A DNA stretch of 64,000 nt, from positions 108,139,595-108,203,594 of the forward strand of contig CAKMRJ010005523.1 of the NCBI GenBank assembly GCA_928212115.1. Reading direction: 5' to 3'. The position numbers and the translations under genes were made by a program. How positions within the stretch are numbered: position 1 is the first letter of the stretch; each line of letters opens with the position of its first letter. This stretch comes from Lactuca virosa (lineage: Eukaryota > Streptophyta > Magnoliopsida > Asterales > Asteraceae). Positions 54,882 to 64,000 of this stretch are shown here, piece by piece. The notes under the pieces were generated by a model. That model did no database searches. It saw only the letters and a program-made list of their open reading frames with translations, and was not told the origin of the DNA.

Positions 54882-56250
54882 TGTGACATCCCCATTTTCA
54901 CGGCCAGAAAAGACCGATTTTGTTTATGCTTTGTTTAAAAATCAGAGTAACATTTTAAATAAAAGTGTTGCGGAATTTGTTCCCAAAATAAACTATGATA
55001 AAGACTTATCAAAGCATTTCCGTAGAAATGTATTTCATTAAAAACATCGGGATGTCATGTTCGATACAGATCAAAAGCATAAACAGTACAATATAGCCTT
55101 ACTACATTTATTCATAATCTCTCATCCCAAACATCATATCTATGCTCGTGCGCCACTACCTGTAATACAAGAAACTGAGTGGGTCAGGCTTGGGAGCCTG
55201 GTGAGCACATAGGGTTTTCAACCCATAATAAATAAGTTTATTAATTTCATCAATCAACAATAACCCGATTACCCGTTCCCATTATCCTCACATTACGTCC
55301 CTAAAACACCTATCATAAGGGACCTAGACTAAGGATCAATATCGGGATGGACACTACTGCCAAGGGGTTTCCTCAGCAATAAATGTCCTAAAGGCAAACC
55401 ATGAGGGGGATGGAGTACACCGGTGAACACATCGTTCACAAACACCTACAGGTTGCGAGCCTGCTAGCGTTCCACTGGACTGTCTAGAAGAGTCTGTGGT
55501 CGTCATCCATACTCCGCTAGATGACAGAATCAACAACAACGACATCGAGGCCTCTCATCATTTTTTTTCACACATCGTCTTATTACATCTACCCATGTTT
55601 TACCCCAACATTTTTGTAGATATAAAATACATATACAGTTTAAATTATTTAAAACATGTATAAAAATCTTTCATCAGCATAGGCAGCAAGTATTCAGATA
55701 ATATGCCCACATAGCACGTAATTAATATAAAATACTTCATATCTATGTGTAAGATGAAAGTAACTATGCACTCACCTGATTAGGTGGTGACTCGGTACTC
55801 GAACAGCACTCCGTTATCTCAAAACAATTTATCCTTGATCAAAACCTAGTATTAATACCACTATCGTTTAGTTTTAACGTTAACCGCGACTAATTAATAG
55901 TCTGACTATTATTATTATTATACAAGCGTTAAATAACACTCAATATATAAATAATAATAGCCCAAATAATTATTTTAAGGACCTAATAACATTATATAAT
56001 TATTAAAAGTTATATTAAAAATTTCGTAGGCGTACCTTACTTACAGCGGGTTTTTTTCTCAAAACGGGCTTCGCTGGAGCAGCGTTTCCGAGCCGAAAGG
56101 TTCTTTTCTCGGGACTCCGGGAGCCTCGGGACTTCCTTCGGGTGCTAGGGGGTTTACCTAGACTTTAGGGGCTCAAGGGAGCTTAGAGAGAGAGTTTAGA
56201 GAGAGAAAGTGGAAGAGGAAAGGTGTAAGAAATGAGATAACCCAGCACTT

Positions 56251-56260
56251 CTATTTATAG
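56251..56260 (-). promoter_or_regulatory. TATA box, Gypsy-4 3' LTR
   Basis: Minus strand CTATAAATAG, 22 bp downstream of the 24-bp repeat array. Confidence 0.7.
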
Positions 56261-56282
56261 TGAGTTGGGGCATGTGGTGGCC

Positions 56283-56402
56283 TTCTGGTGGTGCCACTTG
56301 TTCAAATTCTGGTGGTGTCACATGTCCAATTTCTGGTGGTGCCATGTGTCCAATTTCTGGTGGTGCCACATGTCCAATTTCTGGTGGTGCCATGTCACCC
56401 AA
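56283..56402 (-). repeat. 24-bp tandem array upstream of TATA, five copies
   Basis: Units start at 56283, 56307, 56331, 56355 and 56379 with the core ggtggtgccacatgtccaa. CACATG/CATGTG E-box-like words alternate between units. The minus-strand reading as APPEIGH octapeptides is only a by-product of the 24-base length. Confidence 0.93.
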
Positions 56403-57060
56403 TATCGCGTATCGGCCTCCCGTCTTAGAAAAATCATAACTCTCGCATACGAGCTCCGTTTTTGACGTTATTTATATCCACGAGAAGGCGGGAACGTAAT
56501 CTACAACTTTCGTTTAGACTCCGTTGGCTAATTTTGAATTTATTTTAAAAGTTATATTTTTAACAGGTCGGGACAGGATTGGTCCATTAAAAATTCATAA
56601 CTTCTTCATCCGACGTCCGTTTTCGTTCTTTTTATTGTTACGCCACAATTAAAGAGCTCTTCGATTCTCGTTTAGGTCGTGTCGGGCTAAAAACTCGCTT
56701 TATCATAAATTCACTATTCACGCTCCCGGTATCGTGCCGGTTCCGTCGTGAAACTTCGTCGGGTCATAACTTCTTCATTATAACTCAGATTTCGGCGTTC
56801 TTTATATCTCCGGAATCCTTTTTTTGACCACTACAACTTTATGTAAAGATATCGGGCTTATCTCATATTTTAATTTTGATGCTTATTTTTATTCTTTATT
56901 AATTATACATTTATAATTAAATAATAAGCACATAAATTCACAAAATACTCAAATATTTCATTTTTTTATTACATCAAAAGAGTTACAATAGTTGACCTAG
57001 ACTATTACATCGTCTAAAAATGCTTAGCCCCGAAACCCGGGCGTTACAATTCTCTCCCCC

Positions 57061-57609
57061 TTAGGATGATTCCGTCCCGGAATCATGCGTCAGCAAACAG
57101 ATGCGGATAGCGACTCTCATGTCATCCTCTGTTTCCCAAGTGAGATTCGGCCCATTCGAATGTTTCCATCGGACTAGCACTAAGTCGACCATCTTGGGTC
57201 GTAACTTCTTAATCTTACGGTCAACAATTGCCTCGGGCTCTTCGATTAGCCTCTTATTCTCATCCATTCTTAACTCCGAGATCAGAATTATGTCGGGAAC
57301 TTCTCCCGTGAATTTCCTCAGATAACATACATGGAAGGTGTTATGAATACCATCGAGTTCTTCGGGCAATTCCAGCTTGTAAGCTTGGTTCCCAATCTTC
57401 TGAAGAACTTTGAACGGTCCAATAAACCTTGGACTCAACTTTCCTCGTTTCCCGAATCGTATAAGTCCTTTCCACGATGAGACTTTAAGCAAAACGGAAT
57501 CCCCAACTTCGAAGGTCATCGGTCGTCTTTTCTTGTCAGCATAGCTCTTTGACGATCCTGAGCTGCTAAACATCCTTTCCTTTATCACCTTCAGTTTCAG
57601 CAGTCTCAT
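57061..57609 (-). pseudogene. Gypsy-4 integrase C-terminal part and chromodomain-like end
   Basis: Carries KSYADKKRRP, VGDSVLLKVS, RFIGPFKVL and HNTFHVCYLRK, then a tail with VLVRWKHSNGPNLTWE, which resembles the chromodomain segment of chromoviral integrases thought to target heterochromatin. It follows the catalytic core with a frameshift near 57610-57680. The end of the protein is normal. Confidence 0.88.
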
Positions 57610-58562
57610 GGATTATCTCGGGGCCCATAAACTGCTTTTCTCCAGCCTCAAGCCAACAAGAAGGCGTACGACACTTTTGTCCGTACAAAGCTTGATAAGG
57701 TGCCATCTTGATGCTCGAGTGGAAAAACTGTTGTTGTAGGAAAATTCTACCAAAGGTAAGTGCTCATCCCAGTTACCTTGGAACTCGAGGGTACATGCTC
57801 TCAACATATCTTCACGCGTTTGAATCGTTCTTTCACTCTGACCATCAGTCTGCGGATGGTAAGCTGTACTCAGACATAACTTCGTACCCAATTCCTCTTG
57901 TAGACTTCTCCAAAACCTTGACGTGAAACGACTATCACGATCCGATACAATTGTTAGAGGAACACCGTGAAGTCTCACAATTTCCTTCACGTAAGCATTT
58001 GCAAGCTTCCCATAGACCACCTTTCATTGGCAGCTATGAAGTGTGCACTCTTTGTGAAACGATCCACGACCACCCAAATCATGTCGTGACCGTTCTTCGT
58101 CCTGGGTAGTTTAGTCACAAAATCCATGGTGATGTCTTCCCATTTACCCATGGGTACAGGTAAGGTAAGGGTTCTAAACTCCCATATGGTTTCTGATGTT
58201 GGGCCTTAACTCTTGCACAAGTTACACACTCGGCCACATATTTGCAACGTCGAGCTTCATCGTCGGCCACCAGTAGTAGGGTTTTAGGTCCCTATACATT
58301 TTAGTGCTACCGCGGATGAATGAATCGAGTACATGGTCTTGTGAGCTTCTTCCATCAGAAGATCTCTTATTCCTCCAGTCTTAGGTACCCAAATCCGATC
58401 TTGGAATACCTTTAGTCCTTGACTGTTTGTACCGAACACTAATGTTTTCCCAAACGTTCTTCTTTTCGGTCACTCTTCTCTGAAGCTTCTTCTTGAGCTT
58501 CCCTGATACTTTCCACAATGGTCGAGACAACTTCTATTCTCAACGCTCTTGGCCTTTTTCTT
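57610..58562 (-). pseudogene. Gypsy-4 integrase core
   Basis: 58020-57613 holds [16 protein letters not shown] (catalytic Asp) and [15 protein letters not shown] (catalytic Glu), then [10 protein letters not shown] one-base shift follows, so the last 40 residues of that frame are not integrase. Upstream, 58025-58560 contains the zinc-binding region and first catalytic Asp in broken frames; the phrases for ITMDF and [10 protein letters not shown] can be read there. Confidence 0.85.
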
Positions 58563-58961
58563 TCAAGGTTGACTTTCGACTGAGAGCATCAGCGACAACG
58601 TTTGCTTTACCGGGTGGTAAAGTATCTCACAGTCATAGTCCTTGAGTAATTCTAGCCAGCGTCGTTGCCTCATGTTCAATTCTTTCTGATTAAAGAGATA
58701 TTGGAGACTCTTATGATCGGTGAAAAGTTTGCACTTCGTGCCATAGAGGTAATGCCTCCATATTTTTAGAGCGAAAACTACCGCCGCCAACTCCAAGTCA
58801 TGAGTCGGGTAGTTCTTTTCATGTTCCTTCAACTGTCGAGACGCATATGCGATCACCTTTTCTCTTTGGGTCAAAACACAACCCAACCCAACACCAGACG
58901 CATCGCTATAAACAGCGAAGTCTTCAACTCCATGGGTAGAGAAAGTATCGGTGCCTCGCAT
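58563..58961 (-). pseudogene. Gypsy-4 RNase H
   Basis: [39 protein letters not shown] and [10 protein letters not shown] are all intact RNase H motifs. The frame shifts just after YHP near 58610. Upstream it shifts from reverse transcriptase near 58930. Confidence 0.9.
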
Positions 58962-59048
58962 AGTTTCTTCTTTAGCTTCTCGAATGCTTCTTTATGCTTA
59001 TCACTCCAAGCATAGGTAGCTCCTTTGTGGGTTAACGCTGTTAATGGA

Positions 59049-59948
59049 CTAGCGATTGAAAGAAAATCCTTGGATAAACCTTCGGTAATATCCGGCTAAT
59101 CCCAAAAAGCTTCGGATCTCCGTGGGACTTTTTGGTTGTTCCCACTTCATTACCGCTTCAATCTTTGCTGGATCGACCATTTCCCTTCTTGGTTGACCAC
59201 GTGACCCAAGAATTGGACTTCTCGAATCCAAAAATCACATTTGGAGAATTTAGCATACAGCTTCTCCTTCTTCAAGACTTCTAACACTTCCCGCAAGTGT
59301 CTACCATGCTCTTCTTGGCTTTTGAGTAAATCAGAATGTCATCTATGAACACTATCACATATTTATCAAGAAACGGATTACAAACCCTGTTCATTAAATC
59401 CATGAATGCTGCTGGAGCATTGGTTAGTCCAAACGACATAACCAAAAACTCGTAGTGTCCATATCGTGTTCTGAATGCAGTCTTCTCTATATCTTGCTCT
59501 CTTACCTTCAGCTGATGATATCCTGACCTTAGGTCGATCTTTGAAAAATAACTTGAACCTTGCAGTTGATCGAACAGGTCATCAATCCTTGGCAACAGAT
59601 ATCTATTCTTTTTGTTGCCTTGTTCAGCTCTCTGTAATCAATACACATTCTCATACTTCCATCTTTCTTTTTCACGAATAACACCGGAGCTCCCCAGGGT
59701 GATGAACTAGGTCTAATGAAACCTTTGTCCAATAACTCCTGAAGTTGCATCATCAGCTCCTTCATCTCCGTCGGTGCTAATCGGTAAGGTGCTTTTGCTA
59801 TTGGTGTCGTTCCTGGTAACAAGTCAATACGGAATTCTACTTGTCGATCAGGCGGTAATCCGGGAAGATCTTCGGGAAATACTTCCGGATAATCACACAC
59901 GACAGGAATGCTCTGTATCACCTTCTTTTCCTTCTTAGCATCGATCAA
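59049..59948 (-). pseudogene. Gypsy-4 reverse transcriptase
   Basis: 59948-59529 includes [17 protein letters not shown] and [13 protein letters not shown] shift near 59600 leads to 59595-59281 with [34 protein letters not shown] and the catalytic [11 protein letters not shown] further shift near 59300 leads to 59231-59049 with the [15 protein letters not shown] thumb motif. All catalytic residues are present; only reading frame is lost. Confidence 0.9.
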
Positions 59949-60373
59949 ATGCTAAATATGATGTACATCCCTTGGTCAAACATTTTCTGGCTTTCATTAG
60001 AGAAATGATTCCAGAATTTACCCTGCGTTTGTCCCCATACACCATAAACGACTCTTTCCCAGGCGGGTTTACTTTTACGATCTTCTTTTTGCACAGTATT
60101 TCCGCATCATTGGTGCTAAGCCAATCCATTCCCAACACGATGTCGAAACCGTTAAGTTCGATAGGCAATAATTCCTCGTGAAACTTATTCCCGTTCAAAT
60201 CAATTAAGATGTTTTCATACGATGGCTAACAGGTACAAACTTGCCACTAGCAAACTTCGACTAATAAGGCATTATCTAGTCTATCGACAGGCAAAGCTAG
60301 CTTTCTACCAAATTCATGCGAAAAAAGGAGTAGTTGGCTCCAGAATCAAATAAAATTTGGGCAGGCAATTTGT
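59935..60373 (-). pseudogene. Gypsy-4 protease
   Basis: The catalytic LFDSGANYSF lies at about 60320-60350, in a broken frame upstream of 60198. The rest (GFDIVLGMDWL, KKIVKVNPPG, ARKCLTKGCTSYL) is in 60198-59935. It follows gag directly through ADVASGTFLVN near 60385, with no insert. Confidence 0.87.
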
Positions 60374-61505
60374 TTACGAGAAAGGTACCTGAAGCGACAT
60401 CAGCTTCTTCTTAGCAGCTTCCAGTGTCATCTGGAAGGCTCTAGCCTTCGGCTTTGGTGGAATGTTGGGTCTTCCTGCTTCCTTCTTCTTCGGGCAGTCC
60501 CTCGAAATGTGCCCCTCCTCGTTGCACTCATAACAGACCTTCTTAGTGAATGTGCATTCATTGGCATAGTGCCCAGGCTTCCCACATTTGAAACAAGTGA
60601 CCCCTCCGTCACACTTCCCAGAGTGCTTCTTCTTGCACTTGTCACACACTTCACTTCGCCTCCTCCACCTCCTTTCGAACTAGACTTTGAGAATTTACCT
60701 TTTTGCTGGACCCCGAGGGTCCGTCAAACTTCCTCTTCTCACCAACCTCTGACCTTTCCAGACTTTCTCCCTGATCTGGGTCTCAACATTTCTGGCAGCC
60801 CAGATGGCGGCTTTCAACGTGGTTGCTTGCTTAACCATTGGACCATAGTCCGCTGGTAGTCCAAGGGCAAACTTATTGACCTTTGAGAGTTCTGTTGGAA
60901 CTAGGTATGGGATAAGCTTCATTTCTCTGTGAAACTTGCAGCGTATTCAGCAACGCTCATTTTCCCTTCTTCAAATTCTGAAACTCGTTATTGATTTCCA
61001 GTAGGTCCTGCTCTGAGCAGTATTGCAGTTTCAGTTGTTCCACAAAATCTTCCCAAGACATTTTACTCGCTTCTCCCTTGGGCATAGAGTCAGCTAACAG
61101 CTTCCACCAACTCAACACGCCAGATTTCAACAACGGGATCGCAAGAGCGGTCTTCTGCCTGTTGCTGCATTCGCAACTTTCAAACATTGTCTCCATTTCG
61201 GAGATCCAATCCATAATTTGCACCGGCGTCGGGCTTCCGGATAGACACGGTGGCTTAGACGCCATAAAATCCTTGTATTTACATCCTCTTCCATCATTTC
61301 CTCCATTACGATTGCCTTGTCTAACAATTTGTGGGTTGTCTTGACCAACGGTACCACTGAAGTTTCCACCTTCCGATGGCCCTCCATTCACTTCGGGCTC
61401 TTCAACTTGGATTGAAAGTTCTTCACGATTTTTTCGAAGCAGACGTCTAGTTTCTTCCATCTGATTATCCAACATCGCCTGAATCATCAATTGTACACCA
61501 GCCAT
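60374..61505 (-). pseudogene. Gypsy-4 gag with three zinc knuckles
   Basis: ATG at 61505 gives MAGVQLMIQAML. The capsid-type region includes KPPCLSGSPTPVQIMDWI and a SWEDFVEQLKLQYC motif. Frameshifts near 60955 and 60690 separate three open parts: 61505-60957, 60922-60695 and 60649-60374. The last part carries CDKCKKKHSGKC, CFKCGKPGHYANEC and CYECNEEGHISRDC. Apart from the shifts the protein looks normal for a plant gypsy gag. Confidence 0.9.
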
Positions 61506-61910
61506 CGTTACTGCTCAGGTGCTGCAGCTACACAGGTATTTGCTCAATTACAGGTGGTCGATTCCTGTTTTCGTTTGCGTTTCAGCTCCACTGCGGGTTC
61601 TTGCCATTTTGATCTCTACACCGAATAAGGTGAATTTAGATCTTTATTCAGGATAGACGTTTAAATCATCCTTATCTCTCCGAAACGTTTACATGTTAGT
61701 TCTAATATCGTAGTTGTACGTTTAGAATCCTAAACACATAAGGTTTCCAGATCCCGGTCGGCAACAGACCATAGATCCGAACAAATAACCGAAATAAAGC
61801 ATTTTAGGCACAATTCCTAAAATAAGCTAGTGCTCACACCTCACAATCATTGCTTAGCATTCTAAGTTTAAGTCTAGAAATCCTACAAATTCCTAGTTCG
61901 CTTAAACTAA
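61506..61910 (-). other. Gypsy-4 leader
   Basis: Non-coding stretch between primer site and gag ATG, short compared with the leaders of Gypsy-1 to -3. Confidence 0.65.
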
Positions 61911-61923
61911 TGCTCTGATACCA
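61911..61923 (-). promoter_or_regulatory. Gypsy-4 primer-binding site (tRNA-Met)
   Basis: Minus strand TGGTATCAGAGCA, two bases from the LTR. Confidence 0.92.
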
Positions 61924-63290
61924 ACTGTGACATCCCCATTTTCACGGCCAGAAAAGACCGATTTTGTTTATGCTTTGTTTAAAAGAGTAAGAGTAACATT
62001 TTAAATAAAAGTGTTGCGGAATTTGTTCCCAAAATAAAATTATGATAAAGATTTATCAATCAAGCATTTCCGTAGAAATGTATTTCATAAAAACATCGGG
62101 ATGTCATGTTCGATACGATCAAAGCAAAACAGTACAATATAGCCTTATACATTTATTCATAATCTCTCATCCCAAACATCATATCTATGCTCGTGCGCCA
62201 CTACCTGTAATACAAGAAACTAAGTGGGTCAGGCTTGGGAAGCCTGGTGGTGAGCACATAGGGTTTTCAACCCACAATAAATAAGTTTATTAATTTCATC
62301 AATCAACAATAACCCGATTACCCGTTCCCGTTATCCTCACATTACGTCCCTAAAACACCTATCATAAGGGACCTAGACTAAGGATCAATATCGGGATGGA
62401 CACTACTGCCAAGGGGTTTCCTCAGCAAAAAGTCCTAAAGGCAACCATGAGGGGGATGGAGTACACCGGTGAACACATCGTTCAAAACACTACAGGTTGC
62501 GAGCCTGCTAGCGTTCCACTGGACTGTCTAGAAGAGTCGTGGTCGTCATCCATTACTCCGCTAGATGACAATCAACAACAACAACATCGAGGCCTCTCAT
62601 TTTTTTTCACACATCGTCTATTACATCTACCCATGTTTTACCCCAAACATTTTTGTAGATATAAAAATACATATACAGTTTAAATTATTTAAAACATGTA
62701 TAAAAATCTTTCATCAGCATAGGCAGCAAGTATTCAGATAATATGCCCACATAGCACGTAATTAATATAAAATACTTCATATTATGTGTAAGATGAAAGT
62801 AACTATGCACTCACCTGATTAGGTGGTGACTCGGTACTCGAACAGCACTCCGTTATCTCAAAACAATTTTCCTTGATCAAAACCTAGTATTAATACCACT
62901 AGCGTTTAGTTTTAACGTTAACCGCGACTAATTAATAGTCTGACTATATTATTATTATACAAGCGTTAAATAACACTCAATATATAAATAATAATAGCCC
63001 AAATAATTATTTTAAGGACCTAATAACATTACTATAATTATTTAAAAGTTATATTAAAAATTTCGTAGGCGTACCTTACTTACAGGGTTTTTTTTCTCAA
63101 AACGGCTTCGCTGGAGCAGCGTTCCGAGCCGAAAGGTTCTTTTCTCGGGACTCCGGGAGCCTCGGGACTTCCTTCGGGTGCTAGGGGGTTTACCTAGACT
63201 TTACTTTAGGGGCTCAAGGGAGCTTAGAGAGAGAGTTTAGAGAGAGAAAGTGGAGAGAAAGGTTGTAAGAAATGAGATAACCCAGCACTT

Positions 63291-63300
63291 CTATTTATAG
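63291..63300 (-). promoter_or_regulatory. TATA box, Gypsy-4 5' LTR
   Basis: Minus strand CTATAAATAG; this is the copy that would drive the element. Confidence 0.7.
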
Positions 63301-63322
63301 TGAGTTGGGGCATGTGGTGGCC

Positions 63323-63442
63323 TTCTGGTGGTGCCACTTGTCCAAATTTTGGTGGTGTCACATGTCCAATTTCTGGTGGTGCCATGTGTCCAATTTCTGG
63401 TGGTGCCACATGTCCAATTTCTGGTGGTGCCATGTCACCCAT
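63323..63442 (-). repeat. 24-bp tandem array, Gypsy-4 5' LTR
   Basis: Five units, as in the 3' LTR, ending 22 bp before the TATA box. Confidence 0.93.
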
Positions 63443-64000
63443 ATCGCGTATCGGCCTCCCGTCTTAGAAAAATCATAACTCTCGCATACGAGCTCCGTTT
63501 TTGACGTTATTTATATCCAAGAGAAGGCGGGAACGTAATCTACAACTTTCGTTTAGACTCCGTTGGCTAATTTTGAATTTATTTTAAAAGTTATATTTTT
63601 AACAGGCCGGGACAGGATTGGTCCATTAAAAATTCATAACTTCTTCATCCGACGTCCGTTTTCGTCTGTCTTTAATTGTTACGCCACAATTAAAGAGTTC
63701 TTCGATTCTCGTTTAGGTCGTGTCGGCTAAAAACTCGCTTTATCATAAATTCACTATTCACGCTTCCCGGTATCGTGCCGGTTCCGTCGTGAACTTTCGG
63801 GTCATAACTTCTTCGTTATAACTCGGATTTCGGCGTTCTTTATATCTCCGGAATCCTTGTTTTGACCACTACAACTTTATGTAAAGATGCGGGCTTATCT
63901 CATATTTTAATTTTGACGTTTATTTTTATTCTTATTAATTATACATTTATAATTAAATAATAAGCACATAAATTCACAAAATACTCAAATATTCATTTTT

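Larger units (their letters stand above)
54882..57048 (-). repeat. Gypsy-4 3' LTR (2167 bp)
   Basis: Plus reading TGTGACATCCCC to GGGCGTTACA. It contains the 24-bp promoter array. It matches 61926-64000 closely, mostly differing by one-base gaps. Confidence 0.93.
54882..64000 (-). mobile_element. Gypsy-4, near-complete gypsy element running off the window
   Basis: 3' LTR, pol, gag, tRNA-Met primer site and most of the 5' LTR are present on the minus strand; about 90 bases of the right LTR lie outside. The left flank reads TGAAT. Motifs are well conserved and damage is nearly all single-base frameshifts. No intron-like insert lies between gag and protease. Layout and a chromodomain-like end suggest the Tekay/Del group. 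Confidence 0.92.
61926..64000 (-). repeat. Gypsy-4 5' LTR, cut by the window edge
   Basis: Starts TGTGACATCCCC like the left LTR and runs to the end of the window. TATA box at 63291-63300 and 24-bp array at 63323-63442. Confidence 0.93.

Noticed and set aside
56196..56402. APPEIGH octapeptide repeat frame (also 63224-63442)
   Set aside because: It is the reading of a 24-bp promoter repeat; the unit length divisible by three keeps the frame open by chance.

Overview
This window is intergenic plant DNA made almost entirely of retrotransposons. The signs are LTR elements primed by initiator tRNA-Met (primer sites reading TGGTATCAGAGC), hAT and foldback elements, long TA microsatellites, and no host gene I can defend. 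The protein families are plant Ty1/copia and Ty3/gypsy. The repeated CG-palindromes in the LTRs (such as ACTCGTCGAGT) remind me of lettuce-type Asteraceae repeats, but that species guess is recollection only.

Layout. 1-8046: a long, fairly young copia element on the minus strand (Copia-1; 3' LTR outside the window). 8047-12330: AT-rich DNA with one foldback element and a TA tract. 12331-14397: a truncated copia related to Copia-1 (Copia-2). 15156-16796: a solo gypsy LTR with target duplication ATTTT. 17033-19163: a foldback repeat and a non-autonomous hAT with an 8-bp duplication. 19521-20930: a decayed hAT transposase, abutting Gypsy-2 (minus, 20931-25502). 25503-26162: an LTR fragment. 26163-39177: a nest in which Gypsy-1 (plus) is broken by the 5'-truncated Gypsy-5 (minus), whose LTR holds a gag-only copia (31057-36028, duplication AAACG). 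39495-41337 and 41476-42325: two solo LTRs (AGAGG; TGAAG). 42331-54881: Copia-3 (plus), split by the complete Gypsy-3 (43070-50147, ATTTT) and by a solo LTR (52278-53058, GTTTA). 54882-64000: Gypsy-4 (minus), running out of the window.

Main observation. LTR promoters here carry short CG-rich palindromic motifs, different for each family, in a repeated geometry. Copies come in pairs about 20-23 bp apart (two DNA turns), pairs are usually about 65-75 bp apart, and one cluster sits just upstream of the TATA box. Three unrelated motifs (TACGC-N3-GCGTA, ACTCGTCGAGT, YACGTCRTGA) share this plan. Two copia families show comparable enrichment of TCCGGA or TGCGGW, and Gypsy-4 has a 24-bp array upstream of its TATA box. 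This resembles the family-specific motif amplification known for VANDAL/VANC anti-silencing systems, but the binding factor here is unknown.

Second observation. Gypsy-1, -2 and -3 share a 68-69 bp intron-like insert (GTATGT...TAG) exactly between gag and protease. Gypsy-4 lacks it at the homologous site.

No element is visibly intact. Most carry C-to-T nonsense changes, frameshifts or gag deletions. Gypsy-4 differs: its damage is almost only single-base indels, which could be sequencing error.
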